A stretch of DNA of 64,000 nucleotides, taken from Holothuria scabra. Lineage: Eukaryota; Echinodermata; Holothuroidea; Aspidochirotida; Holothuriidae. The translations under genes were made by a program, and so were the position numbers. The DNA is taken from assembly GCA_037179385.1 (NCBI GenBank), contig CM074179.1, forward strand, positions 73,955,719 to 74,019,718, written 5' to 3'. Shown piece after piece: positions 1 through 14,549 of this stretch. Position 1 is the stretch's first letter; each line of letters opens with the position of its first letter. A model generated the notes under the pieces. It saw only the letters and a list, made by a program, of their open reading frames with translations, did not search any database and had not been told where the DNA came from.

Positions 1-155
1 GGTTGCACAATATGTCCCCGGTATTTCCCGCATGTCTCAAGAGACGATTGAAAGAAAACTAAATTTGAACTTCAACCGAACTGGAAAATAAATTGAAACT
101 TTCAACTTTTTATCGAGTTGACTAACACCATATAACACATTCACGTTGTGTTGGA
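1..155 (+). repeat. SINE-like dispersed repeat, 5' part cut by the window edge
   Basis: This stretch shares, in the same order, the blocks at 42345-42505: a 'rTATkyCC.GGTATT.CCCGC' block, a TGTC..GAG-GCGA-like block, 'TTGAACTT' and 'TATAACACATTC.GTTG'. The motif TGTCGTAAGAGGCGACTAA in the better copy is common in metazoan SINE-like repeats. The copy here is diverged. Its family assignment is inference. Confidence 0.45.
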
Positions 156-3100
156 TCAGAGAAGCTACAAGACGGGTCCTCTGGGATCCGCGGCCTATAT
201 CCCGAAAGCAAATGTTGTTTATCTATGACTGAAAGACTAAGACTACGTCTTCGACAAGGTTTACTCTTCTTAAGAAGATGAATGGTAATGCGGGTATAGA
301 AACCTGTAGGATTAGAGGCAACCCTGGGTGGACCAATTTTAATTTGAAGTTCTGTATCAAGTGTTTGATAAATTTTAACCATTGAAATGATACATCCTTA
401 CATCAAGTTTAAATGAAATTTGGTCTAGACATATTAAAACACCTCAAACGTATTTTTTCGGCATAATTACTTCCTCTAGGATATCTGATTTTGGAAGTTT
501 GGAAGATGACTTTTGTACAATTATTAAAAAGTGGTACTAGTTCCCATAGAATCTATGTGCAGTGCGTGGGTAACCCTTCCATAGATATGGGAGGATGTGA
601 AAGATGAAGTTATCCTCAGATGAAGTTATCCTCAGAAAATAGTGCGGGATATGTCTTTCCAGCTTCCTGAACCATAGGAAACTAGAAGAGGGCCAAAGAA
701 AACAGTTTTGCTGGAGATGTGTTGTTTTTTCTCATTTAAATGCGCCATTAACACGGAATGTGATCATTTCGTACCGGACTATAGCATTTTTCATGGGAAA
801 AGGGGAGTGGAAAATATCAATTAGTCACATTTCTTCCTACTGCTTTTATCACAGACCCACAAAGGGTAAGAGTCACAATAACCCACATAAATTGGTATCT
901 TTTTAATATTTGGTAAATATACCAATTGGACAAAACTAGGATTAATTACAACTGTAAATAAACCGTTAATTTTTGAGTGAAGCGTTTTATCTAAGAGGTA
1001 GTTGACAGAAATTAGAGCAGAATTTTTACATTTTGATATGAAATAGACAGAACACGCTTGGCCGTGAAAGTTATTTGGAATACTTTTAGTATAATATTTA
1101 AAAATATGTCAGAGCAAACTCTTAGTTGGCGCGCAAACAAAATATAAAATGAAACTGTGATATCGTTATCTTCGCTTTAAAAAAATGGTGTAATGAGCAA
1201 AGATCATGAAGTCTTGACAAATTTGATTCTTAAAAAAATGAACGTTGATATAAAAGGTCACACCTAGATGACAAAGGTTGATTATTATAAATAAGAATGA
1301 ACAATGCTGACCTCTCAAGGACATGCTGAGTGTGTTTTCCCTTCATTTTACAGAAGATGAATGTAGGAGACAGATCAGTTGGGTACATTTTAAATACAAT
1401 AAGCATAACCTAAGTGCGTCAAAATTAACCAAATAAAACAGGAGCAGTCTAATCTTTTCACCAAAGAGAACAGAAGCCGATGGAATCTGACCATAACTGA
1501 AGGCTTTGAATTTCTAGCAGATATTTTCCCCATTAGTTCTTTAAGGAGGAAAGAAGCTTATATATAGCTTAATGGCTTGAAGCACAACATGTGTCCAGGA
1601 AGCAAGATAAAAGTGTTTCTTTGTGATGAAAATATCTACCCTCAAAAAAGTAATAAAATATTGAGAAATTATTTAATTTGATGTTTATAAAACAAACTTT
1701 TAGAGAAATTATACACATTGAAGGAAGAAATTTTTTTCCCTCAAATATAACAGGGGGAAACAGTTATCCAACGTCGAAACACTGTCTTTACGTCCCCAAT
1801 TTATTAGTTTGACCCAATCACTGCCATAGTGTATCTAAAACTCGACATACAAGTAATATCTTCCTGTTACGGCCATCACTAAATTGTGTTGTCTAAGCTG
1901 CCTTTAAGTCTCCAAATAACAAGCAATGGAGAATGAAATTTGGAATCAAGTTATTTTACATTTTCCAAGTTTCATTCCAGAGTGGATGAAAATGAAACAT
2001 CTCAGAACAATCTTCTTGAATTCATGTTCTAAATCTTTAACACGTGGCTTGTTTATGTTGACGAAAAGAGTGATACTTCGAACGTCACTGCGATTTTGCG
2101 ATAATTACCGAATATATTCTAATTCAAAACTAGAATCTGCAGATTTGATAAAAGAGTTAACTTGAAAAAGAAAAAAACCCAAAATATGTCAAAAAGTTAA
2201 AAATGGTTTTGTGTTTGCTTTCTTTCATGCTTTTCTAAGTGAGAAAGTTACCTGATGGCAACGTGCTAACTATGACAACATCCTGAATGAAAAGGGTGTT
2301 CATGTGTGATCATGTGCTAATGTGGTTACAGAGGTGCAAGGTTTGGAACTTTTTCCTTAAAAATCATTGGATCTTAGAATAGTAAAAAAAATGCCTTAAA
2401 AATATTGTGGTTTAAGTTGGACTTCTACACAACATTAAGTTAACACGAAGATATCTGATGAGAGCATGTCAAACCTTCAAGGGTCATGTTCACTACTTAG
2501 GGCTAAATATTCGTACAATGTCGTTAGTGGCAGTGTCAACTGCGCGTGTAAAATAAATCAAACAAGGAAAATGAATGTCAATGTAAAAAAAGAAAAACAA
2601 GGAGCAGATTGAAGGAAAAAAAAGTTTCATCGGCTGCACTTGAACAGCAATGTGTTTCATACCTTAATCGCACATATCGCTTTTTGTGCTTGACATAGTA
2701 AATAAGTTACATAAACATTGAACTAAATCTTTCCTTTCGGTTGTTTCTCTCACATTGGCGTGGAAAATTTGTCAAACAGAATAATACTCGTAAGAGGGAA
2801 GAATCACGCTCAAAAGAGGAAGCTCGTGTTTTTCAAGAACAGCCGTCGGTTTTTACTTTCTGTTAAATAAGCTTTAAAAGATTACAAAAGCACCAAAGTA
2901 GCCTAAATAGATTTATTAGTCACAATGTTCAGGCAATTTTCAAATGAAAGGATATACAATTATGCAAGCTTTCTCGCTGAAGTCCTCAATCAAAGCTCTT
3001 ATACACAAGTGCATTGGTCTCAGCAAGAAAAACTATATAGCAGAAGAACACTCAGGAGTATATTATTTCATGTTTTCCAAAATCACACAAATTTGAATAA

Positions 3101-4404
3101 AACCTCTTTTCCATTAACTCGGCCGTAGCTTCTGAAGATCATAACCAAGTGGTCTTTCCGAGGGTCACCATTGCCCTAAGGCCATAGAACTATATTTTAA
3201 TTGTTGTGGCACAGATAACTACTAGACGTAACTTGTGCCTATGTCCGATCATTGCTCTTTGGGCTCTTAGAGACCTTAGGAGTTTTCAAAAGGATCAGTA
3301 GTCAGCAATGGATCTTCAGAACATCAAATAAATAGAAAAACGAACGGAAAAAGTAATCCCGTTAAAACCTTACACTATTTTAGAATTTCTTTGGGTGGAA
3401 GAGAAATATTGTGTTTAAAATGCTCTAACAAAGAGTACAAACAAAATGGCTCAGACACTATCCAACGATTCTGTCTTAAGCATAAACCCCAGCAATTTCT
3501 ACATCTTTTCAAAATACTATGCGCAAGAAGAGCCATGGACATAACATCATTTGAAATGTTGAAAGTTTGGGTGAACAAAATATTCTTGAGCAACAAACGA
3601 CTGAGTTCTCTCTGTGGAAAACTTATTCTTTGAAAAGAAGGCTAACGTACTGGTCTATTAATGATATTCTATCACCCCATGTTAATAAATGTTAGTTTTA
3701 AAGGGATAAACTTTGCTTGCAAAACAAACGCAATGTTTCCCTTTAAGTTTTATCGGTGAATCAAGCCGGTATGAGAGAACTTTATACTCATAAGGACAAA
3801 AGTAAAAGTCACTTCACTTGCAAAGCTAATTGCTTTCTCGGAAAACTTTCGAGAGCTCGAGAAGATATTTCTGTTTCATTCATTCTATTTTGTAAAGGGT
3901 AGTACATTTATCGTGGACGGAATCCACAGGGAATTAGTTCCTTATGAACACTAACACACGGTAACCGTGGCTTAATATCCTTATGTACCTGCCTAATTTT
4001 AAAGAAGACCTACGACATGTTAAAGTTTATTGACAGAACCGATAAAAGGGGAATTATAAGTTTAAACTGAGACATACGATTGTTCTTGGTACATCGAAGT
4101 GTTTTTCACTTACCACTTAGAAGCCTTCTCCAACCAAGTATGTGGGTATTTATAAACGAACCAATGAAATCACTAATATCAATTACGCAGAGTCATTCAC
4201 AATAGAGGTGAGACCATTGTCTACACCTTTAAAAGCTTCCAAAATTTCTCACTCCTTGTCATTCTTTGACCTTTATTGATAGAGAGGTAGTATTCCTAGA
4301 AAGCTCTACTTCAAACCATTTCGCTGTTTATATGTATATATATATATAGATGCAATAGAAAAACGAAATAAAAAATGATACTTTCCAACACACGCAATCT
4401 ATTA

Positions 4405-4408
<4 letters not shown>
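156..4408. other. No gene recognised
   Basis: AT-rich sequence with only short ORFs of no recognisable family, including an 80-residue one on the plus strand near 3391-3633. A perfect 16-bp tandem duplication (GATGAAGTTATCCTCA twice) lies at 603-634. Exons could be hidden here, but I see no convincing coding signal. Confidence 0.5.
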
Positions 4409-4484
<76 letters not shown>

Positions 4485-4498
4485 CATACATACATACC
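4409..4498. repeat. (TA)n followed by (CATA)n microsatellite
   Basis: About 70 bp of uninterrupted TA runs into four or five CATA units. It borders the candidate Penelope-type terminal repeat at 4499-4829. Confidence 0.95.
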
Positions 4499-4826
4499 GG
4501 TTGAATTTACCGGTTGAATACTCTTGCCCCTATAGGTCTTAACGTAAAAGATGTAAGCCCCAATAGAACATTGCCTAATAGCTAGTACTTTTTCCATTAC
4601 TGTTATTTCTTAGCACGTGGGCAAGGGGAGTGTATCTCCCCGAAACGTAGTGCGTTTTTAACAACTGAGCTTTGCCGTTTTAAAACTTTTAAGTTTTGAA
4701 CTCTTTACCGTTTTTAATATCTTGTTGCCTCAGAAGATTTGACACGATCTTTGTCTTCAGTATTTTATTAAAGTTTCAGATCGTTTTAACGGTATGCCGT
4801 GTGTTTTGTGCATGTTTCTTGTTATC

Positions 4827-4829
<3 letters not shown>
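4499..4829 (+). other. Candidate solo Penelope-type pseudo-LTR
   Basis: A 330-bp segment enclosed by two TA arrays. It contains a 6-bp hairpin, GGGGAG-TGTAT-CTCCCC at about 4625-4641, followed at once by GAAACG. That is the stem II-GAAA arrangement of a hammerhead ribozyme, but the upstream CTGATGA box is not intact. It shares no clear identity with the terminal repeats of PLE-A or PLE-B, so it would be another family. The call rests on the hairpin-GAAA feature and on the TA borders seen at the other PLE copies. It could equally be an unrelated repeat. Confidence 0.3.
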
Positions 4830-4886
<57 letters not shown>

Positions 4887-4946
4887 ATATGTATGTATAT
4901 GTATATATATATATACATATATATATATGTATATATACCTAATTGT
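4830..4946. repeat. (TA)n microsatellite with GTATG interruptions
   Basis: Visible TA dinucleotide array with short interruptions. Long YIYIYI translations across it are artefacts. Confidence 0.95.
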
Positions 4947-5976
<1,030 letters not shown>

Positions 5977-6380
5977 CGACACCGGTCTGAGGAATCGGGG
6001 TTTTCAAAGCTATTTGTACGCTTCATGCTAGGGAATGGTGGCGTTCCGCTTAGATAATCTTCCTTGAAATATTTTGGTTTGAAAAGAACACTTTTGCAAA
6101 CGCAAATACTATTGCCTAGTTCCCATTATTAGCCTGGAAAATGCCATTTTCGACTGTCTAGGGGTCCGAGTTTTCAAATTAAATTTCTGTTCGCACCAAT
6201 AAATGGTGGGGCTCCACTTATACATGGTCCATATGGCTGAAATTTAGTTTGAAATTTTCTGCAAACAAAAAAACCAAAATAGCAATTGCTGAGAGCCTCC
6301 TTTCAAGCATACTCAAAGCTGCTTCCGGCCGTCTGAGAAATACAATCTTTCGAAATTTTCTGTAGGCTCCACGAAGACTG
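5977..6380 (+). repeat. Tandem-like repeat family X, three diverged units
   Basis: Units begin near 5980, 6150 and 6327 (about 170-177 bp apart). They share a 'GCCRTCTGAGGGGTC' core, then 'TTTTCRAAATTTTCT', 'ACGCTYC', and 'GGTGGCGCTCCGCTTA'. The same family appears at 45481-45810 (two units), about 31715-31790 (reverse) and weakly at 63680-63740. No coding potential was seen. Confidence 0.65.
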
Positions 6381-6747
6381 ATTGTGTCAATAACATAATT
6401 TACCAGGCTGAAAATATACCTGGCCTTAGAAACCACCCACGAAACTTTCCGTCGGGTCCAATTTCTTGTCTCTAAGTTTTCCTCCGTAAAATTCAAGACC
6501 CCTTTAAGTGCCTCTTCTTTCAAGTGACACCATGTAGTAACCTGTCTGCCAAATCACATACCGTGACATTTCAAGCTTTCCACAGGTCGCGTGTCACTGT
6601 GTTAGTATCTTGGTGCTCACAGTTTCCTTTGCATTTGAGCTTCTGTCTTCTCGTAAGTTTTACGGCCCAATTTCTATCCTGTTGGTTTAGCCCAGCGCAT
6701 CACGCATAATGGCAGTAGCCTAGGTTAATTTTAAAGAGTCTGTGGTA

Positions 6748-6820
6748 TGGCTCGACCTGGGAATCGAACCCAGGTCTTACGCGTGAGAGGTGGATGCTGT
6801 ACTGCTATTCCAAACACGCA
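6748..6820 (-). pseudogene. tRNA-like sequence, probably a tRNA-derived SINE head
   Basis: The reverse strand carries an excellent T arm and B box (ACCTGGGTTCGATTCCCAGGT) and a CTCTCAC anticodon-loop-like heptamer at the spacing of tRNA-Glu(CTC). However, the 5' end does not pair with the 3' acceptor strand, and the anticodon stem has mismatches. It is therefore not a functional tRNA. A degenerate tRNA gene or a SINE promoter region (A and B boxes for Pol III) fits best. Confidence 0.6.
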
Positions 6821-7788
6821 GTTTGTCTTCTTGTTAGGATTTCCACTTTCTCTTGAAATGCAGCCAAGCAATGAAGAAACTGAGAATAGTGTTACAGAGA
6901 TTAAAGCAGGACTTTGATTTGCAGCTAGAACACACCAAACTGCAGCAGAACCAGTCAACTAAGATTCCATTTAAACTGTTTTTTAGGACTTCAGATGAAG
7001 AGAAAAGCCACATTTCAGACCTAATTTGTAGTATGAGGAATATTTGTTTCAAATGCAATCATATAGCTTAGCCGTACGTAAGCGCATGTTAACCCGAAGG
7101 AGGCTGCTTCATGAGACCCTCTTGACGATGCACAGAAACCATAAACTTTGAGTGTTTGTCCAGCTTTGGCTGGAAAAGCTTATCTTTTACAGCTACCACT
7201 TAAGACACATGTTTATGCGGTTTAACTTCGATAGTAAGAACTGCATGCCAAAGTGCCGACTGGTATAAAATTGCTTCAAGTGTCACTTCAAATATAAAGA
7301 TTTTATAGGTAACAAAACTAATGAAACTACTACCAAGATCGGATTCGGCTTACGTTTTTAGAAAGGAGGAGGAGGGTTGAACTAAAGAGAAAGCAGATGA
7401 GGGACAAATAAATGCGATTTCCTCAAAGAAAGATGATGTAACCCTGAGAAAAAAAAAATGTCACATGACTCTAGGGAGCTAACATGAACCAAGACAGACT
7501 ACTACACTACTTCAAGTTAGGATGACTGCATTTCTCCTTAATAACCTATTTTCTTTATTAATATCCACAATCAGTGTTACTGACAGTGACGTAGCAAGGA
7601 TTTGGGACGACCTGGGCAAGAAACGAAATTGGCACCCCAACCAAACAAGCCAGTGAGCCACAAGTTGAAAAAGGCCCGCTCGACTTGAACCAATAGGTTG
7701 GAAACTGGGCCGTAAAACTCCATTTAATTAACTAACCCCGTCTTCCGTGGCGGTAACCCTATTACTATTTACACAACTCCAATAGGTA
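6821..7788. other. No gene recognised
   Basis: Short ORFs on both strands without family resemblance. At 7590 the phrase GTGACGTAGCAAGGATTTGG resembles the dispersed 'AGTGGCGTAGC' repeat seen again near 46.3 and 56.0 kb. Confidence 0.4.
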
Positions 7789-8346
7789 AAGTGTACCTCA
7801 AGTCAAAAAATTCAAAAATATATATTTAAGAGCATGAAAAATGAATTCAAATAGTACAGCTCCCACCTTCATATGACATTCCTGAGCTGAGATATAAAGT
7901 GTTGAAGTTTATTCACTTAAAACAAATTCGATTGCGGAATGATTTGTGACTTTCATGTTGTACAACTTCACATAACATGCTTTGTTTCCCTTTAAAATTA
8001 AAAATGTTTCTGTGACCTTGAACACTTCCTGTTTGCTTGCATAGCATATACACAAGGAGGGATTATTTAATTACATCACCTCATAAGAGTAAGAGTAGTA
8101 TCACACCTTGGTACAAGGTGCAGTAACGTATGGGAAAACAAAGAAATACAAAGATTGTAATTTGAATAGTACAAGAATGACATCACAAATTATTGCACAA
8201 TGTACCATTTTAATTTTAGTGAATAAACTTCAACATCTTATATCTCAGCTCAGGAATGCCCTATGAAGATGGGAGTTGGGCTGTTAGAATTCACTTTTCA
8301 TGATCTTTAGTATATTTTGGGGGATTTTTTGACTTGAGGTACACTT
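7789..8346 (+). mobile_element. Inverted-repeat MITE, 558 bp
   Basis: The ends are inverted repeats starting AAGTGTACCTCAAGTCAAAA, and the arms stay alignable for about 128 bp each. The arms share GAGCTGAGATATAA and TTGAAGTTTATTCACT. A TA dinucleotide lies on each outer side (7787-7788 and 8347-8348), consistent with a TA target duplication as made by Tc1/mariner-type transposases. It has no ORF. Superfamily is inference. Confidence 0.75.
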
Positions 8347-11273
8347 TAAAATAGCTATTTCGATATCATGCTCATAATAGGGATGGCATCAGGATCTTTC
8401 ACCACAGGCCAACAGGTCAAATCCTGAGAGGGCAGGCTCCCCGGCAGCAGGGCGAACATTTCAAAGGCCCGAAATAGGCGATAAGTTCTTGGTGGGCCGT
8501 GACTTGCAGAATTTGAGACGCGCAGCGCACCGAGAGTTTTGCATTTTTAACTTTTGAACACTGAAATAACACTGAAATAAGCTAAAGCCTGTTTTAAAGA
8601 AAATCTGAATTTTGGGAAAGAAATTTGACTTTCAAGGTCGTAGAGACCATTGAAAATATTGAAGAATATGACCAACATATATGCAAAATAGAAAAAAAAG
8701 ATATGAATTATTTAAAGTCGTTTGAGTTTAAGCATTTAAATGTAAGCCTATGCATTAAGAATCTCAGAAAAAAAAAACTGGAAATTTGAGCCTCCAAACT
8801 TTTTTACCTTTGTGAAAAAAGTTTAAAAAAACGAGAGCTTTATACACTCTTGCATCTCTGAAAAGATTTGACAAAAGGATTTGCTACCTTAAAATCAATG
8901 ACAGAGAAATTTTGGAGAAAATTAGGGCTTTTTGTAAGTTAAAATTGAACAATTTGGGGTTTTAATGTACTGATTTAACTTTAAATTCAGGAGCAGAGTA
9001 AGTAGAATATAGGGGTTGGCTTGAGTTTTATTTTAGGAATACTCCACCGTCACTGGAGCACTTTACCGAAATCGTTTGCATTTAACTAAAATTTGGATTT
9101 CTTGAGGTTATTTGAATTTTTTTATTATTTTAAATTCATGACAGGTTTGGGTCTTTTAATTAAAGAATCACGCCTTTCCATAACCCCCAAAATAGATAGA
9201 TCACTGGGGCAACTTGTAGTTTGTTGGGATAATTAATATCATCATGTAGATTAAGGCCCTTAGACGATAATGGGAGATTTCCACAGATCGCTTGGCTTCC
9301 GCCCTTACACTTTTATACATATATTTGATAAAATGGGGCTTTTATGTTGAACAAATTGTATTGCAGAAAATTTGAAAAAAAATGGTTTTTCTGTAAAAAA
9401 ATTGAAACATTTGTCGTGCGTTGAAAACAAAAAAAAATTTTTACTTTCTTTTCAGAATGTTTGAAAACCTGGAACCTTCAATGAAACCCTTATGGATTTT
9501 TAAAAGAAAAATTGGGAATCTGAAGTTTGGTTGAAGAATATCTCCTTGTGAAGAAGATTAAGAAGATAATCAGAGTGGCGGGGTGGGCTAAACTTTATCG
9601 GGGTTAGTTTTGTTATCACATGCGTCCGTCTTTCTGACGCTCCCCTAGGCTCTGGCATATGAAAGGTGCGAAATATTTTCATTGACTTCGATTTAGAGCC
9701 CCTGAAGGTGGCGCCCTTGGAAACTTGCCCCCTTGTCTCCCCCCCCCCCCCTTCCCTTATCAGCTGAGTCACTGGTTACTGAGCAAGATGTAAGGCTTTA
9801 TGACGCAAAACACAAATACTCACAACTAACAGAACAGCAACACAAATTTGTGCAAGGTACCCCGACAATAACTTTCACCGTTATCCTCTTTCTCAAAAAT
9901 ACCTGTTGAAAAGAAAGTTGTGCCGAGGACAACTACACAGTTAAGTCTGACGAATTTCTCTAAACGAATTAGCGCCACATACCTTTTAACCACGTAGCTA
10001 TATGCGTGGGTTTTTTTTTTTTTTTTTTTGTTCTTCCCTTTTTTGGTTGGGGATACTTCGCTATTTCAACTTTTTCTAAGGACTCTTTGGCCCTTACTGA
10101 AGGAAAACCCCTTTTCAACATAATGGTCGGGAATAACAAAGCGTAAGTGCCCAAACAAAAGACGAATTGGATGAACATACTTATTTGCAGAAGGGGTTGT
10201 TAATTTTGATGTAAGAACAATTGCAGTTTCATTCAAATTCCTGCTGAGGTTACTAGATGCGTGTGACACCATGAATCAAATCAGTAAAAAAAGGGGTTGT
10301 TGTTTTTCTTACCTTTGCTCTGTCTGAAAGTGGATTTTTCAGTAACTTTATTCGATTAGTGTACTTCTCTTACTGACGCACAATCCAGTACACACAGGCA
10401 TCTCCGACATACATTCACTTCTCGGCACTGACATGTCTTTGGAAAGAGTTTACAGAAGAATTCGCTAAAAATCCATGACTTTTTCAATTGATTGTCTAAT
10501 TGATTTTTCGTAAAATTTTAATTTGTTTTCTCATCGTAATTGGGTTTTTATTTTAGAAAAATTACACAAATAGGATCAAAAAGTTGTCATTTTTTCGAAT
10601 TAGATGTCTGAATAATTCATAGGAAGCTTATTGGTCCATTGGCATGATTTGTTCTCATTTCTCATGAGAAAAGATATGCGGGCGGATATCACTCATATAT
10701 TTACTCACAGGCTCTTAGATCAGCGGGTTTAGAGTTTAAAACAAAATAGGTGCATACAAGGAAAACTCGTTAAAGAAATGAACCTTGACTCAACCCCTAA
10801 ACATTTGCAATAAAAAAAAAAAAGAACGTGCCGAGCGAGACAGTAATAATGGAAAAACTGTGTCGCTTGGAACTTGAATTAATTAACAGTTGCCCGTTTA
10901 GTCTGGTCGCCAAGGCGTAGGTTCCCGGCTACAGGGATGGTAGGTAGCTTAAATTTGAATCTTAGGTCGAGCATAGTTTTCCATCTTTAAGTTGAAAGGT
11001 CTATCAAATGAGGCAAAGATTGCCAATGTTTAATTCTAATTGGTTTTAAAATTATACGTACAGGCCACTTACGAGGGCCAAGGCCTCGCACGTCTATCCT
11101 CGCTCACGCGGAGATCGTAGCTGGCGTACGTAGCTACCCGAACTTTCGGACACTGCAATTCACGTGCATTCACGTGCTGCATGACTTAACTGGCTAGAGG
11201 GGAATTTCGATGACTTCCTAACAAGGAACGGTTTTCTGTACCCCGTACAGCTTTGAGTACGGGTATGTGCTTC
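8347..11273. other. No gene recognised
   Basis: AT-rich with homopolymer tracts (poly-C near 9738-9750, poly-T near 10012-10029, poly-A near 10813). ORFs here are short, and several are created by the tracts. No domain was recognised. Confidence 0.45.
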
Positions 11274-11436
11274 GTGTATGTATGTTTGTATGTATGTATG
11301 TATGTATGTATGTATGTATGTATGTATGTATGTATGTATGTATGTATGTATGTATGTATGTATGTATGTGTGTGTGTGTATGTATGTATGTATGTATGTA
11401 TGTATGTATGTATGTATGTATGTATGTATGTATGTT
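11274..11436. repeat. (TATG)n microsatellite
   Basis: About 160 bp of TATG/TGTA units with a short (TG)n interruption near 11368. Long CMYV / YIHT translations are artefacts. Confidence 0.97.
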
Positions 11437-11495
11437 TGGATAGATGCACATATGAGTTATTTGTGGAAAATATATCAAATGTAGCAAATATGCCA

Positions 11496-11498
<3 letters not shown>

Positions 11499-11545
<47 letters not shown>
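11499..11545. repeat. (AT)n microsatellite
   Basis: Uninterrupted AT dinucleotide array. Confidence 0.95.
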
Positions 11546-11546
<1 letters not shown>

Positions 11547-12632
11547 TGATAACCTCCAACGAATAGGCGTACGAGGTGGGGTTGCAGGGGGAACTCGCCC
11601 TTCCAATTCGGGCAAAAGCAGTTGGTCTATTCGGGCAAAATAAAAACTAGGCAAACATAGTGAACGGTGACATTATTCGGGCAAAAAATGCTTTTGCCCC
11701 TTCATAGAAGATAACCCCCGTACACCTGTGCTTCAACGCGACTACTGTATTTATTAAAGATTCGAAAAAAGCAATAGGCCTAAGTTAACGTTGAAAAACA
11801 CCTTCACAGTTAGCCGTGGACTGGTGTTAATACAATTCCTTAAAAAATCGGCATCCGATCACAACTAAGCTTGTAGGCTACCATTAACATAGCGCATTTT
11901 GGTTGTAATGATGAAACGAAAGACTAAATCGAATCACGCTTCTCTAAGGTGATAACTACGAAAACTACGAAAGCTTTGGAGAGCCGACAGTATGAAAGAA
12001 ACTAAAAGACTCAGTTTAGCTAAAGAAATATCGGCACACATACTTGTCTGCAGAATCTTTCTTCAACTCCAGTTGAAGCTGACCGCTTCGGCTGGCACTT
12101 AGCTTTAACAGATTCCACGGACTACTTTGGGAAGTGTATAGAAAGAATCTCGTGCACGGTGCCGGACCACAGGTCAAGGGATTGACAGGTGTTTTATAGC
12201 TCCTTGATATCGCCTATGTACATAAAAGCAATCTGAAGTCAGATGTTAGTTTTAAGATAAATTGCAGCGCTCTGATAAAACAAAACAATCCAATCCAGGT
12301 CACTCACTGTGTACTCCAGAGGATACCAAGTTGTAGAAAAAACATTATAGCAGGGCGTGTATTGTAGAATAGTTTCCTTGTTTCCTTGACTCCACTGTCT
12401 GTCATTGTATTGAAGCCCTACTCATGTATATAAAAGTATTTCAGTAGGTTATTACACTATTGGCAGATTGAATTTATTGCAATACGAAAAAACAAACCTT
12501 AAAGAAAAATCAACAGTGCTCTGTAATATTTGCAACTACTGCCTGTATTATTCGGCTTTTAGTGAGAAAAAAAAAAGCAAATTGTATCGTCAACGAGGAG
12601 CAATCTGCTACCTTTCAGTGTGTAAGTGCATA
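11546..12632. other. No gene recognised; short direct repeat of TTCGGGCAAAA
   Basis: Around 11600-11690 the phrase 'TTCGGGCAAAA' recurs three times within 90 bp. The remainder has no recognisable coding sequence. Confidence 0.4.
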
Positions 12633-13888
12633 CACTGTAAAAAAATCTATTAACATTTACGCGAAATTGCTGCAACCAAAGTTTGTGTTTCATGAAATTA
12701 ATCGTACAGTAAGTTAAACGTTAATCCTATTTTTCGCGTAATCTGAAAGCTTAGTTGCTGCAAGCAAAGTATGGTGTTCTTTTTATATCCCAATTGGAGT
12801 TTTCTCAGATTAACTGGTTTTGGTCTAATGATCAACCGTTCCAGTGGATTTTTTGTCTTTTAACCCACTGGGATTAACATCTATTAATTTAAATGGGTTA
12901 TATTGACGAAGTTTGTAAAAAAATGACGTAGATTTTCCTCTGAATTTTAATTAGTGAATTTCTCCTTTGAATATATGGTCCAAGCATAATTATAACAAAT
13001 ATTTATTGCATTCATTGTACAAATCAACTCTAAGTGTATTCACCACACAAATTTTGTTGAATAAATTAGTTGTTGCTTTAAAATGGGTGACCTTGTCAAG
13101 AATTTGTCAAATCTCTTCAGGACCAATTGTCTCGAACGGAAGATTTTATACAGATCCACGGTCTACCTTTGCAATTGCTCATCATGAAGGGAAAATCACA
13201 TTAGTTTGTATGCCCAAAATTATTATATTAATATTAATATATTAATATTAATATTTAAATTATTATATTAATTATTAATTTTTTTCATATTTTTCATGGA
13301 GCCATGGTTTTTGGTAGTGAGTTTACTTTAGATGTAATCTCAATGAAAACTATCACCCTCCTCATGAGGTGAAAGAGAAAAACAGCATACCATTCTTTTG
13401 CGTGTCTGAAAATATTAAGTGTTGTCAGACTGTTGCTGCAGACCAATAATAGAAATACATGGAAACATTTCATAAAAGTTTGACAACTGAGTCATAACAA
13501 CTGTCCAAAAAACTTGCATATGAACTTTTAACAATGAAAATGAAAAGAAAAAAAAAACTTCACCATGGTCAATTAAATTCTCCATCCCATTTAACCTGAT
13601 TTAGTTCAGAGACTGCAAATTTCAACTAAGCTGATAAACTGAAATAGCCCAATCCTGATTGTCCTACAGTGATACATTTATATAATGCAATGTTTATAAA
13701 CAGTAAACACGTCAGGTTTATACTAGGGCCCTTTGAAGAAACCTCATAACCACTTTTAAAACAAAGTGTTAATTAATGATGCAGTAAAACATAGTATGAG
13801 TTGCCTGATTTTAACACCCATTTTATGCAGTCAGTGTATGCTTATGAAAAGTATGTAAAACAATTACACAATTTGCTTATTCACTTAC

Positions 13889-13981
13889 TTGATCTCCAAG
13901 ATGATCTACTGCCTCATCAGCTCGAAGACCATTGTTTATCCACCCTATAACCACTTCCCTCAAACCACCCATCATTATCCA
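13889..13981 (-). CDS. Candidate coding exon, unknown protein
   Basis: This 93-nt block is open in one frame (31 codons). It is bounded by a plausible acceptor (TCTCTAG) and a strong donor (CAA|GTAAGTG), phase 0 at both ends. The translation begins WIMMGGLREVV and ends ADEAVDHLGDQ, with amphipathic helical character. No family was recognised. It lies downstream of the PB1-like gene on the same strand, so it may belong to a third gene of the transposon or to an alternative 3' part. It is short, so chance is possible. Confidence 0.35.
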
Positions 13982-14549
13982 CTAGAGATGGTAGTAGTTG
14001 TATAATTTTATCCTTTGTTAACATTAAACAATTATTTAACTTTGTAGATCTGCCGTGAGTACTTCTTCTCAAATTACCCCCACAGAAACAGTAAAAACTG
14101 AGTGTGGCAACCTGCTCCCTTAAAAGTAAGAAGACCCCATGATGTGGAAATAACTTTTCACATTTAAAGGAATAAAGAAGATACCACAAAATGAGAACTG
14201 AGAGTGACAGAGATTATTTCAATTTGATTTTATGTCTGATTCACCAAGGTTTTGTGATTGTTAAGTAACCTGATAGACCATTCAACTTTCTAAACTGAAA
14301 GAATTACCTAAAGTACCCCAAAATTGCATGGGACCCTTTGCCATTTATTAATTTTAATGCTCAATAAAATCTTAACATAGTGCTTACCATTCAAATGGAA
14401 TACTGAATATAAGCACTAGCAAAGTCTATCTTTGTCCTCCTAAACCACATTTGCCCTTACCATATTACAAACATCATCTATAACCTTACAGAATAAGTTA
14501 AGGAAACTGAAATGCAAATAGAGTGTGTTATATCAAAACACCATTACTG

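Noticed and set aside
6748..6820. Functional tRNA-Glu or tRNA-Val gene
   Set aside because: The acceptor strands do not pair and the anticodon stem is mismatched; only the T arm is intact.
11274..11436. CRISPR or other regularly spaced array
   Set aside because: It is a simple tetranucleotide microsatellite; no spacers exist, and the DNA is eukaryotic.
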